Assembly: GCA_000508965.1 (NCBI GenBank)
Contig: BAHV02000008.1
Span: 124,001 to 188,000 of the forward strand
Length of the DNA stretch: 64,000 nucleotides
Reading direction: 5' to 3'
From: Dielma sp000508965
GTDB taxonomy: Bacteria > Bacillota_I > Bacilli_A > Erysipelotrichales > Erysipelotrichaceae
Shown here: positions 24,212-32,961 of the stretch, piece by piece
Position numbering within the stretch: the stretch's first letter is position 1
How the letters are laid out: the number at the start of each line of letters is the position of its first letter
The notes under the pieces: model-generated
Database searches by the model: none
Told to the model about the DNA's origin: nothing
The model's input: only the letters and a program-made list of their open reading frames with translations
Made by a program: the position numbers and the translations under genes

Positions 24212-25153
24212 ATGGCGGTACCTGTATATCTGTTTACCGGCTTTTTAGAAAGCGGCAAAACTGCGCTGATCAGCAATACCTTACTGGATGAAGGGTTTAA
24301 CGATGGTGAAAAAACCTTATTGATCCGCTGTGAGGAAGGAATTGAAGAATATGAAGAGAAAATGCTTAAACAAACACGCACTGCTTTAGTCACAGTGGAA
24401 AATGAGCAGGATTTATGTTCGGATTTGTTAGTAGAATTTGACCGCCGTTATGAACCGGATCGGGTTATGATTGAATTTAACGGGTTGTGGTCTGTCAATC
24501 AATTCTTAGAAATGGATATGCCGCTGGATTGGTTATTAGTACAAATCCTGACTACCATTGACGCACAGACCTTTACTTCCTATATGAGTAATATGCGCTC
24601 TTTAATGTATGATCAGATCTTTGCCAGTGAGGTTGTGATTTTTAATCGCTGTGAGCCGGAAATGAAAAAGTCATTTCTGCGCAGTAATATCAAGGCAATC
24701 AATAAATCAGCCCAGCTGATCTATGAAATGAGTGACGGCTCAATTAATGATCTGAAGGATGATGAACTGCCTTTTGATGTGAAGGCTGATTTCATTGATC
24801 TTGAGGATGATGATTATGGCTTGTGGTATATGGATGCTTTGGAGAATCCAGGTAAGTATAAAGGTAAAATCATACGCTTCAAAGGGAAGGTAATGCGCCG
24901 GCCTGAGGATGATGAGGATATTTATGTCATTGGCCGTTTAGCCATGGTTTGCTGTGCAGAGGATATGCAGCTGATTGGCTTGATGGTAAAGAGTGATCAT
25001 GCTGAACAGATGGTTGACGGTGACTGGCTGACGCTGACAGCTCAAATTGAAGTGATTTTTGATGAGGAATATGGTGCTGATGTGCCGTTCTTGATTGAAG
25101 AAAGCTATGAACGCTGCCGCCCGATGAAAGATGAAATAGTTAGTTTCTCATAA
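24212..25153 (+). CDS. Degenerate G3E GTPase fused to a YcgQ/TIGR03943-like C-terminal domain
   Basis: A 313-residue protein in two parts. Residues 1-200 follow the G3E fold with Walker A GFLESGKT (10-17), but the CxCC metal motif is absent: the matching region reads TRTALVTVENEQDL. From about residue 217 the sequence GKIIRFKGKVMRRP, IGRLAMVCCAEDMQLIGLMVKSD and DGDWLTL resembles the C-terminal domain of YcgQ-type (DUF1980/TIGR03943) proteins, which occur beside COG0523 genes in zinc-related loci. The fusion suggests that the two proteins work as a pair in metal delivery. The domain assignment is from remembered motifs. Confidence 0.75.
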   Translation: MAVPVYLFTGFLESGKTALISNTLLDEGFNDGEKTLLIRCEEGIEEYEEKMLKQTRTALVTVENEQDLCSDLLVEFDRRYEPDRVMIEFNGLWSVNQFLEMDMPLDWLLVQILTTIDAQTFTSYMSNMRSLMYDQIFASEVVIFNRCEPEMKKSFLRSNIKAINKSAQLIYEMSDGSINDLKDDELPFDVKADFIDLEDDDYGLWYMDALENPGKYKGKIIRFKGKVMRRPEDDEDIYVIGRLAMVCCAEDMQLIGLMVKSDHAEQMVDGDWLTLTAQIEVIFDEEYGADVPFLIEESYERCRPMKDEIVSFS

Positions 25154-25164
25154 GTGGAGGGAAT

Positions 25165-26502
25165 ATGAAAAATGAAAAGGGATTGATGACAAAGGGCGTT
25201 ATCTGGAAACAGATACTGTGGTTTTCGCTCCCTTTGCTGCTGGGCAATTTGTTCCAGCAATTATATAATACCGTTGATTCCATCGTGGTAGGGCAGACGA
25301 TTGGCAGCAATGCACTGGCGGCTGTAGGCTCAAGCAACCCGATTATTAATCTTTTGGTCAGCTTTTTTATGGGTTTATCCGTAGGAGCCAGTGTTATTAT
25401 TTCTCAGTCATTTGGCGCTCAGGATAAGGAACGTCTGCATAAGGCTGTGCATACCTCCATTGCACTGGCACTTGTCGGCGGATTGATTTTAACGGCTGTC
25501 GGTATTTTAATGACACCTTTGATTCTGACATGGGTTGGTACACCGCCGGAGGTTATGGATGGCTCAAAATTATATTTGAGAATCTATTTCGCAGGTATTT
25601 TAGGTGTTGTGATCTATAATATCGGCAGTGGTATTTTAAGAGCAATCGGTGATTCTAAGACACCGCTCTATTTTTTAATTGCCAGTGCATTAACGAATAT
25701 TGTTTTAGACTTAGTTTTTGTGATTGCTTTACAGATGGGGGTTGCGGGGGTCGCTTGGGCTACTACGATTTCTCAGGCACTAAGCGGTATCTTGATCTTA
25801 ATTGTACTTTCGAGAACCGATGAGGCGTATCGGTTGGTGTTTAAAGAGATTCGTTTTGATTCAAGCAGTCTGAAACAGATTATTAAAATCGGTCTGCCAA
25901 GCGGTTTACAAAATGCGGTAATCTCTTTTTCTAATGTTATTGTCCAAAGCAATATCAACAGTTTTGGGCCATCGGCAATGGCCGGCTGCGGTTCGTATAC
26001 GAAGATCGATGGCTTTGCGATTCTGCCGATCATGAGCTTTTCCATGGCGATGACAACCTTTATCGGTCAGAATATGGGGGCTGATGAATATGAACGAGTC
26101 AATAAAGGCGCGAAGATCGGGCTTTTGATGTGCTGCGGTACAGCTGTTGTTATTTCTGGCATTCTGCTCTTATTTGCACCCAATTTCTTAAGAGTATTCT
26201 CTAACGAGGAGGATGTTATTTATTATGGTACGTACATGCTTCGCTCCGTTGCACCGGGATATATCTTCTTGGCTGTCTCCCATGCGTTAAGCGGTACTTT
26301 GCGCGGTGCTGGTAAGACTATGGTACCGATGGTGATCATGATTGCGACTTGGTGTATCATGCGGATGACTTGGATCATAACGTTAATGCCGGTATATCAA
26401 GATATTTATGTGGTATTTTCCGGTTATGTCGTTACTTGGTTTTCAAGTGCGCTAATCATTTTTATCTATTATAAAAAAGGACATTGGCTGCGGGAGGTTT
26501 AG
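25165..26502 (+). CDS. MATE-family efflux transporter
   Basis: A 445-residue membrane protein with twelve predicted segments in two MatE halves. PLLLGNLFQQLYNTVDSIVVGQTIG and NPIINLLVSFFMGLSVGASVIISQ are typical of the DinF/NorM-like branch in Firmicutes, which export organic cations with Na+ or H+ antiport. GTGGAGGG precedes the ATG. It begins 12 bases after the GTPase pair and may be co-transcribed with it. Substrate unknown. Confidence 0.9.
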   Translation: MKNEKGLMTKGVIWKQILWFSLPLLLGNLFQQLYNTVDSIVVGQTIGSNALAAVGSSNPIINLLVSFFMGLSVGASVIISQSFGAQDKERLHKAVHTSIALALVGGLILTAVGILMTPLILTWVGTPPEVMDGSKLYLRIYFAGILGVVIYNIGSGILRAIGDSKTPLYFLIASALTNIVLDLVFVIALQMGVAGVAWATTISQALSGILILIVLSRTDEAYRLVFKEIRFDSSSLKQIIKIGLPSGLQNAVISFSNVIVQSNINSFGPSAMAGCGSYTKIDGFAILPIMSFSMAMTTFIGQNMGADEYERVNKGAKIGLLMCCGTAVVISGILLLFAPNFLRVFSNEEDVIYYGTYMLRSVAPGYIFLAVSHALSGTLRGAGKTMVPMVIMIATWCIMRMTWIITLMPVYQDIYVVFSGYVVTWFSSALIIFIYYKKGHWLREV

Positions 26503-26503
26503 G

Positions 26504-27832
26504 ATGAAACAGGATTTTTTAGATCGTATGAAGGAAATGCTGAAGGATGAATATGAGCAATATCTAAACACTTTAGATCAGCCGGCATATCGCGGCCTTA
26601 GGGTGAATACATTAAAAATATCAGCTGAAGCTTTTCAAAATCTTCAGCTTTTTGACTTGAAGCCAACCCCTTTTGCCGAGGAGTCCTTTTATATTGATTC
26701 ATCTTTGAATGGTGTCGGTAACCATCCATCTCATTTAAGCGGCATGATTTATCTTCAGGAGCCGTCAGCAGCCAGTGCTGTCAGCGTCCTTGATCCCCAG
26801 GAAAATGATTGGGTGCTTGATTTATGCGCAGCACCGGGCGGCAAGAGTACCCAAATTGCCGCAAGGCTGAATAATACCGGTTTTTTACTGAGCAATGAAA
26901 TAGAAAACAGCCGTGCTAATATTCTGCTCTCCAATATGGAACGCTGCGGGGTCAGTGAAATGATGGTAAGCAATGCTTCGCCGGCCGCTTTATGTGAACA
27001 GGTTAAAGGCTGGTTCGATAAGGTTTTAGTTGATGCGCCATGCAGCGGTGAGGGCATGTTTAAAAAGAATGCGAAGGCATTGGAGGATTGGTCAATCGAG
27101 CATGTGAAGGCATGTCAAAGCCGTCAGCTGCACATTCTTGACAGCGCTTATCAGGCTTTGAAACAGGAGGGTGTACTCGTGTATTCGACATGTACCTACG
27201 CGCCTGAAGAAAATGAATTAGTGATTCAAAAATTCTTGGCAGCTCATAAGGATATAGAGCTTGTTGACTGCAATGTAAAATTTGGCCGCGCCGGATTAAG
27301 CGGTTTTGGCATTGATGAAAATAATGTCAGAAGAATTTTCCCGATGGATCAGGGTGAAGGTCATTTTATAGCGAAAATGATCAAGCATGGTGAACAGCAA
27401 CTTTCGCCGATTAAAGAAATAAAAGCATCTAAGCTGAATGAAAGCGTACAGGATTTCATGAATAAACAAGGCTGCGCGTCCTTGAATTTTTATGAACAGC
27501 AAGGCAAAGTTTATGGCCGCCTCGCACCTTTTATTAAGCTGGATAAGATTCGTATTTTAAGACAGGGAATTGAATGCGGAGAAATCATCAAGAACCGTTT
27601 TGAACCGCATCATGCCTTCTATTTGGCCAGTGTCAATCAGCCTTATTTTAAGCAAAGCTATGAACTGAAGCCGGATGAAATCAAGACTTATCTGCATGGT
27701 GATATAATAAACGCTGAGCTGAAAGGCTATACCGCTATCCTCTATCAAGGAGTAGGCATTGGATTTGCGAAGGGGGACGGCCGTATTCTAAAGAATAAAT
27801 TTCCGAAAGGTCTGCGGGTAAACAGCTTTTAA
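26504..27832 (+). CDS. rsmF: RsmF/NOL1-NOP2-Sun family RNA (cytosine-5) methyltransferase
   Basis: A 442-residue SAM-dependent enzyme that methylates a cytosine in rRNA. YLQEPSAASA and LDLCAAPGGKSTQIA form the SAM site. The two catalytic cysteines are in DAPCSGEGMF and STCTYAPEENE. The C-terminal part (about 300-442) matches the RNA-binding extension of the RsmF/YebU group. The start codon is one base after the MATE stop with GGGAGG upstream, so expression is coupled. The exact rRNA position is inferred by family only. Confidence 0.85.
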   Translation: MKQDFLDRMKEMLKDEYEQYLNTLDQPAYRGLRVNTLKISAEAFQNLQLFDLKPTPFAEESFYIDSSLNGVGNHPSHLSGMIYLQEPSAASAVSVLDPQENDWVLDLCAAPGGKSTQIAARLNNTGFLLSNEIENSRANILLSNMERCGVSEMMVSNASPAALCEQVKGWFDKVLVDAPCSGEGMFKKNAKALEDWSIEHVKACQSRQLHILDSAYQALKQEGVLVYSTCTYAPEENELVIQKFLAAHKDIELVDCNVKFGRAGLSGFGIDENNVRRIFPMDQGEGHFIAKMIKHGEQQLSPIKEIKASKLNESVQDFMNKQGCASLNFYEQQGKVYGRLAPFIKLDKIRILRQGIECGEIIKNRFEPHHAFYLASVNQPYFKQSYELKPDEIKTYLHGDIINAELKGYTAILYQGVGIGFAKGDGRILKNKFPKGLRVNSF

Positions 27833-27859
27833 TGATTGATTTGACATACTTTATAAAAA

Positions 27860-27890
27860 GTTACAGGCATGATGAAGCTCATGCCTGTTA
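27860..27890 (-). terminator. Terminator between rsmF and the convergent GNAT gene
   Basis: ACAGGCATGA (27863-27872) and TCATGCCTGT (27879-27888) form a 10-pair stem. The minus strand continues AACTTTTT, so it best serves the GNAT gene and may also act on rsmF. Confidence 0.75.
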
Positions 27891-27907
27891 GTTTAAACCT
27901 TATATTA

Positions 27908-28366
27908 TTATTTTAGAGCCATAACATAGATTTGACACGGATTATGCTTATCCCAAAGAGTTGGCAATACTTCAAATTCTTTAAAGCCAAGGCTTAAATA
28001 AAAGCGATTCGTATCATCATAAATCTTGTAACAGCCCTGTTTCACAGTTTTTACCTGCATGAACGAGTAACCATTCTTGAGTGCAATTTCTTTTGCGGCG
28101 GTAAACAAGGCACGGCCGATGCCTTGATGGTGATAGTCTTTTAAGACACCCATTACTGCCAGCTCAACTGTATCCCTGCCGGTTTCTTTAAGACATAGGA
28201 AGCCTACCGCTTTGCCGTTGATAAAAGCAGCAAAAAATAGCTGTTCAGCACTCTCGGCAATATATTCCTCAGCAGCTTCAGGAATACCGAACCATTCAGG
28301 CAGTGCTTCAAGAATCATGCGTGCTATTATTGGTTTATCATCATTATTTAGAATCTGATTGATCAT
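27908..28366 (-). CDS. GNAT-family N-acetyltransferase
   Basis: A 152-residue acetyltransferase. The acetyl-CoA loop V-x-x-x-x-QGIGRAL is in GVLKDYHHQGIGRALF, and FYLSLGFKEFEVLPTLW is the C-terminal GNAT strand. Substrate unknown. GGAG precedes the ATG. Confidence 0.82.
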   Translation of the reverse strand: MINQILNNDDKPIIARMILEALPEWFGIPEAAEEYIAESAEQLFFAAFINGKAVGFLCLKETGRDTVELAVMGVLKDYHHQGIGRALFTAAKEIALKNGYSFMQVKTVKQGCYKIYDDTNRFYLSLGFKEFEVLPTLWDKHNPCQIYVMALK

Positions 28367-28492
28367 ACGTCTGCTCCATGTGTATATATGAATTTTAGAG
28401 CTTTAACTTCACCTTGTCAAATCATAACTGCCTTTATGTTTAACTATGACGTAGTATGAGAACAATTTGCCATAATTTTCTTGTCTAAGAAT

Positions 28493-28521
28493 TTTACGAA
28501 ATAAAAAAAGCATGTTATAAT
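28493..28521 (+). promoter_or_regulatory. Promoter of the thioredoxin-fold lipoprotein gene
   Basis: TTTACG (28493-28498), a 17-base spacer and TATAAT (28516-28521). Confidence 0.65.
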
Positions 28522-28538
28522 GTGCGCGAGGTGACGAA

Positions 28539-29207
28539 ATGAAAAAATTACTTTCTGGATTTCTTGCCCTTACCTTGCTGGCCGGCTGTACAACAGCTAA
28601 AGAACCTGAAGCAAGCGGAGATGGCGCAAAGTTCAAAGAAGAATATGAAGCGTTAAACAATCAGAAAAATGATAATGACAAGGAATATCTTTCTATGTCG
28701 ATCGATGCTGATAATCCTATCGTCTATGTAACCATTGATGAATTAATGGAAGTATTAGACGACAGCGGTATTGTTTATTTCGGCTTTCCGGAATGCCCAT
28801 GGTGCCGTAATGCCGTTCCTGTACTTTTAGAAGCTGCGAAAGCGCTGAATGTAGAAAAAATCTATTACTTTAACGCCCAGCCGTACCGTGATACATTAAG
28901 CTTAAATGAAGATGGCAGCGTGAATGAGGAAAAAGCTAAAGATCCTGAATATCAGAAAATCTATGATAAACTGTATGATTCTCTGCCTGTTTATGATGGC
29001 TTAAATGATGAGACAATTAAACGTCTCTATTTCCCGACTGTATTCTTTATTAAAGACGGTGAAGTGATCGGTATGCATGAAAGCACGGTTGATTCACAAA
29101 GTGATCCTTATGCGGGAATGAGTGAAGAAGAGCATCAGGAGCTTTATGATATTTATGCTGAATATATCAAAAAGGTACAATCAGCAGTCTGTGATTTAAA
29201 ATGTTAA
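28539..29207 (+). CDS. Thioredoxin-fold lipoprotein
   Basis: A 222-residue surface lipoprotein. The signal peptide ends in LLAGC (Cys17). A thioredoxin fold follows with the redox pair CPWC (Cys86-Cys89) in YFGFPECPWCRNAVPVL and the Pro segment YFPTVFFIKDGEV. Likely a thiol-disulfide oxidoreductase or bacteriocin-transport-accessory-like protein outside the membrane. GAGGTGA lies before the ATG. Single gene between its promoter and a terminator. Confidence 0.82.
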   Translation: MKKLLSGFLALTLLAGCTTAKEPEASGDGAKFKEEYEALNNQKNDNDKEYLSMSIDADNPIVYVTIDELMEVLDDSGIVYFGFPECPWCRNAVPVLLEAAKALNVEKIYYFNAQPYRDTLSLNEDGSVNEEKAKDPEYQKIYDKLYDSLPVYDGLNDETIKRLYFPTVFFIKDGEVIGMHESTVDSQSDPYAGMSEEEHQELYDIYAEYIKKVQSAVCDLKC

Positions 29208-29209
29208 TT

Positions 29210-29243
29210 AAATAGGAAGTCCGCGCGGACTTCCTATATTTTT
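29210..29243 (+). terminator. Bidirectional terminator
   Basis: A 26-base perfect palindrome (29212-29237, arms ATAGGAAGTCCG and CGGACTTCCTAT) with A-rich sequence before and T-rich after it. It can serve both convergent genes. Confidence 0.88.
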
Positions 29244-30870
29244 ATATTAATTTTAGCTCATCTTGAAGATGCGGTACGATTTGTTTCTTTCTTGAAATAA
29301 TTGATTTCACAAAATCATGATCACCATAATATTGTCGGAAGGCTTCTTTAACGACCCATGCTAATTTGCCCAAGGATACAAAGTAACTGCCGCTGCCGTC
29401 AACATTGGTAAATACCATCAGCAGAATGTCATAGTTATTGATACTGTTGATCTTGCCCATATAAGACTCAAACTCACGGCGCAGTACCTCAAGCTCCAAG
29501 CTGTCAACGATGTTAATCTGACCGATTGCCACCTTGTGTCCGTCCATGTTGTATTCCTTAAAATCATTATATAAGATTTCTGAGAAAGTTTTGCCCTTTA
29601 AGGTTGCGACCGCTTCAAACATTTCCCTTGACAGATCATCGAGATCAAGGCGGGCGATTCTCGCTAATTCTTCACCGATCTGACGATCGACATCTGTTGT
29701 GGTCGGTGAGTTGAAATTCATCGTATCTGAAATGATGGCACAGCACATTAAGGCTGCCATTGTTCTTGTCGGTACGATGTTTTTTTCTTTATAGATCATC
29801 GCTATGATTGTCGATGTACTGCCTAACGTTTGATTACGGAAATTAATCGGATTTAAAGTTTCAATATCGCCAATGCGGTGATGGTCGATAATTTCCACAA
29901 TGTCTGCGTCGTGAATGTTTTCAAGACTTTGTGACATTTCGTTATGGTCGACCAATACGATTTGCTTTTTACGATAATTAAATAAATGGAAACGCGAAAC
30001 CGCACCCAGAACATGCCGGTCATCATCAAGGATCGGATAAGAACGATAACGACTCTTTGACATTCGCTTGCTGACTTCGTCTACCATATCGCTGATTTTA
30101 AATGAGACAGGATTCTTCGTCATAATCAAATGAATTGGCGAGGATTGATAAATCAGCCGGGCTACATAAATCGTGCTTAATGAGGTTTGAATCAGCGCGC
30201 AGTCATTTTCTTTCGCAAGCTGTGCAATCTCAGGCAGAACCACATTGTCTTCAACTAAAACAAGGCATGTTGCACCGCCTTCAATCACTCTGCGCTGCAA
30301 TTCAATGTCATTGCCCAATACAACGGTTGACGTTGTGAAATCGATATTGGTATTCAGATACTCACTGTTGACAAGGATATGCACCTGTCCGTTGCTTTTA
30401 TAATTTTCAGAATCATTGACCAAGGTACCTTCAAGTGTATCCACTATGTTTTGAACACTAGTCTCAGCCATCAGTTTGCGGATATCCACACATTCTTTCA
30501 TCAGCACATTTGATAGATTCGACATGGTTACAACACCCATCAGCTTTTCTTCTTCATCGACCACAAACAAGCTTTTATTTTTAGTGCCTGCGATGCTGTT
30601 CCATGCCTGTTTGATCGTATAAGAAGGCTTGACAAGTATAACTTCATCAATTTCAATATCGCGCAGTGAGCAGGTTGCGGTATTCATATAGATTGGCTGC
30701 GGAACATTAAACTTTTTCAGCACAAAGGCTGTTTCGGCATTGATATCGCCATTTCTTGAAGCGATTGCGTCAATACCCAGCTGACGTTTTAAATCAGCGT
30801 ATGCGATCGATGAGCATATGGAGTCCGTATCAGGATTTTTATGCCCTGTAATATAAAGATTGTTTTTCAT
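29242..30870 (-). CDS. ppaC: Family II (Mn-dependent) inorganic pyrophosphatase with CBS-DRTGG-CBS regulatory insert
   Basis: A 542-residue cytoplasmic enzyme hydrolysing pyrophosphate. The DHH domain begins ITGHKNPDTDSICSS (residues about 7-21), with the metal-binding His and Asp residues, and continues after the insert with VDHNEMSQSL and the DHH motif IIDHHRIGDIE. Between about residues 60 and 300 lie two CBS domains around a DRTGG-type domain (EGTLVNDSEN..., STVVLGNDIELQRRVIE). This is the nucleotide-regulated CBS-PPase type known from clostridia. I start it at the ATG at 30870 with GGGAG upstream. Single gene. Confidence 0.92.
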   Translation of the reverse strand: MKNNLYITGHKNPDTDSICSSIAYADLKRQLGIDAIASRNGDINAETAFVLKKFNVPQPIYMNTATCSLRDIEIDEVILVKPSYTIKQAWNSIAGTKNKSLFVVDEEEKLMGVVTMSNLSNVLMKECVDIRKLMAETSVQNIVDTLEGTLVNDSENYKSNGQVHILVNSEYLNTNIDFTTSTVVLGNDIELQRRVIEGGATCLVLVEDNVVLPEIAQLAKENDCALIQTSLSTIYVARLIYQSSPIHLIMTKNPVSFKISDMVDEVSKRMSKSRYRSYPILDDDRHVLGAVSRFHLFNYRKKQIVLVDHNEMSQSLENIHDADIVEIIDHHRIGDIETLNPINFRNQTLGSTSTIIAMIYKEKNIVPTRTMAALMCCAIISDTMNFNSPTTTDVDRQIGEELARIARLDLDDLSREMFEAVATLKGKTFSEILYNDFKEYNMDGHKVAIGQINIVDSLELEVLRREFESYMGKINSINNYDILLMVFTNVDGSGSYFVSLGKLAWVVKEAFRQYYGDHDFVKSIISRKKQIVPHLQDELKLI

Positions 30871-31005
30871 GATTGCTCCCATTCTACAAGTATTTACTAC
30901 TTGCGTCCTATATGAATATAGTATCATAAATCACAGCTTTATAGGACAACAATCCGAAAGAAATAAACCGCTTGCATAAGCTGTAATATAGATATATAAT
31001 AATTA

Positions 31006-31021
31006 TTAGATAAATATCTAA
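31006..31021 (+). promoter_or_regulatory. Inverted repeat in the GNAT-tldD promoter region
   Basis: TTAGATA-AA-TATCTAA is a perfect 7-base-arm inverted repeat between a TATATAAT-like -10 (about 30993) and the ribosome site AGGAGG. It could be an operator or the 5' hairpin of the mRNA. Confidence 0.4.
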
Positions 31022-31034
31022 TATAGGAGGAGAT

Positions 31035-31592
31035 ATGGAAATTGAAACAGATAGCCGCTTTCAACTGCGGCTGCTGAATGAAAAGGATGCGGCAGGAATG
31101 CTGGCTTTGGATCTGCGGAACCGTGTTTTTTTTGAAAAGACAGCAGCAACACGGGAAAGGGCATACTATACGCTGGAACAGCATGTGAAAATGCTGGCTG
31201 ATTTATGTGTCAAAGCAGAGCATGGCAATGCTTATATGTTTGGTATCTTCATTGATAATGAACTGAATGGCTGTATCAGCATCACGAATATTATTTATGG
31301 CCCGCTGTGTTCAGGAATGCTTGGCTATTATCTGGATGAGCGCTATAATGGATGTGGGATCATGAGTGCCGCAGTCCGGCTGGTGCTGAAATTTGGCTTT
31401 GAAGAGCTGAAGCTGCACCGCATAGAAGCAGGCGCCATGGAACGTAATGCAGGCTCGGTTCACGTGCTTAAGAAAAATGGCTTCATCGTTGAGGGCACCA
31501 ACCGAAAAAATGTTAATATCAATCATCAATGGGAAGATCATCTCATGCTGGCGGTATTAAAAGAAGAATGGGAGGAACAATTTAATGTTTAA
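31035..31592 (+). CDS. RimJ/RimL-type GNAT acetyltransferase
   Basis: A 185-residue acetyltransferase. FQLRLLNEKDAAGMLAL at the start, GMLGYYLDERYNGCGIMSAAVRLVLKFGFEELKLHRIEAGA and NAGSVHVLKKNGFIVEG are the standard blocks of the group that acetylates ribosomal-protein N termini. Its own target is unknown. Start AGGAGGAGAT-ATG. The stop overlaps the start of the next gene by eight bases. Confidence 0.85.
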   Translation: MEIETDSRFQLRLLNEKDAAGMLALDLRNRVFFEKTAATRERAYYTLEQHVKMLADLCVKAEHGNAYMFGIFIDNELNGCISITNIIYGPLCSGMLGYYLDERYNGCGIMSAAVRLVLKFGFEELKLHRIEAGAMERNAGSVHVLKKNGFIVEGTNRKNVNINHQWEDHLMLAVLKEEWEEQFNV

Positions 31593-32919
31593 TTATCCGA
31601 AGAATCTGTATACTGATGTGCGTATTGAAACTGTTATGACTACTAATGTCATGATTGAAAACGATCAGCTTAAAGCGAATAAAAGCAAGCGTGAAAAAGG
31701 TGCGTTGATTCGTATTTATGATGGCCGGCGCTGGTATTATAAGGCGAGCAGTGAGGTTGAAAAGCTTCAGGAAGCGATCGATGAGCTTGCTTTGATGGCA
31801 GAGCCGAATGAACAGGTAATGGATACGCCGGTCGTAAAGAAGCTGGAAGTGAATAAGGAAACGCTGATGGTTTTTGACGGCGAGGCGTTCTTAAATGTAG
31901 CGAATGAAGAAAAAATGGCTTTGGTTAAACATTGTGCATCACTGATCGATGCAGAGGAAATCAAAATGTGGCAGTCTATTTATCAGGATCGCCGCATTGT
32001 TAAGGACTTCTATTCAAGCAAAGGCAGTGAGCTGCATTTTGATACGCAGTCTTACGCGATGTGTCTGCGTTATGTGATAGAAGCAAATGGTCAGAGTCAT
32101 GGTGGTTCTTATGATGTCATGGGACAAACCTTTGATCAATTATTGAATCATGATGATGAGTATAAGCGTGAAATTGAAAAGGATATTGAATATATCAAGC
32201 ATGCTGTCCCAGTTAAGCCAGGCATGTATACGGTCGTTATGGCACCGAGTGTTACAGGGGTGTTTGCGCACGAAAGCTTTGGCCATAAGAGTGAATCTGA
32301 TTTTATGGTTGGTGATGAAACAATGCTTAAGGAATGGGAGCTTGGCCGTCAGGTCGGCTGTGCTGATTTATCGATTGAAGACCGCGGAGATTGGTTTGGC
32401 AATGGATATGTACCTTATGATGATGAAGGAACAAAAGCGAAATCGACACAGATCATCACCGATGGAATTCTGAGCGGCCGTCTGCATAGCGCCGCAACCG
32501 CAGCAGCCTTAAATGAGGAGGTCAGCGGCAACGCCCGGGCGATGAATTTTCAGTTTGAACCGCTTGTCCGTATGACTGGCACCTATATTAAACCGGGCAA
32601 GGAAACAATTGAGGAAGTATTTGCACCAATCAGGGAAGGTGTTTATATTGAATGCATTAATCATGGTTCAGGTATGTCAACCTTTACCATTGCACCGCGG
32701 AGAGCTTATATGATTCGTGATGGTAAGATTGCTGAGCCGGTTCAGGTTTCAGTGATAACCGGCAATGTGATGGAAACACTCTATCATATCGAAGCACTCT
32801 CTGCTCATTTTGAGGCGCTTTCCTTTGCTTTAGGCGGCTGCGGCAAGATGGAACAATGGCCGCTGCCGGTAGCCTTCGGCGGACCTTATATGCGGGTCAG
32901 TGGAATTAATGTTCAATAG
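31585..32919 (+). CDS. tldD: TldD-like metalloprotease subunit
   Basis: A 444-residue protein of the TldD/PmbA family. The zinc site HExxxH is intact in FAHESFGHKSESDFM (His229, Glu230, His233). Other blocks are NHGSGMSTFTIAPRRAYMIRDG and the Gly-rich end. TldD-TldE heterodimers degrade peptides that pass through their pore and process some peptide natural products. It overlaps the GNAT gene upstream and is followed by its TldE partner. No precursor-peptide gene is visible nearby. Confidence 0.9.
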   Translation: MFNYPKNLYTDVRIETVMTTNVMIENDQLKANKSKREKGALIRIYDGRRWYYKASSEVEKLQEAIDELALMAEPNEQVMDTPVVKKLEVNKETLMVFDGEAFLNVANEEKMALVKHCASLIDAEEIKMWQSIYQDRRIVKDFYSSKGSELHFDTQSYAMCLRYVIEANGQSHGGSYDVMGQTFDQLLNHDDEYKREIEKDIEYIKHAVPVKPGMYTVVMAPSVTGVFAHESFGHKSESDFMVGDETMLKEWELGRQVGCADLSIEDRGDWFGNGYVPYDDEGTKAKSTQIITDGILSGRLHSAATAAALNEEVSGNARAMNFQFEPLVRMTGTYIKPGKETIEEVFAPIREGVYIECINHGSGMSTFTIAPRRAYMIRDGKIAEPVQVSVITGNVMETLYHIEALSAHFEALSFALGGCGKMEQWPLPVAFGGPYMRVSGINVQ

Positions 32920-32961
32920 AAAGGAGCCAGGGTTATCAGAAATTGATGACCGTACAGAACT

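Noticed and set aside
23763..24291. Met- and His-rich open frames on both strands overlapping the His-rich part of the G3E GTPase
   Set aside because: They are shadows of the CAT/CAC/GAT repeats that encode the His-rich loop; no ribosome sites, and the true frame has all the GTPase motifs.
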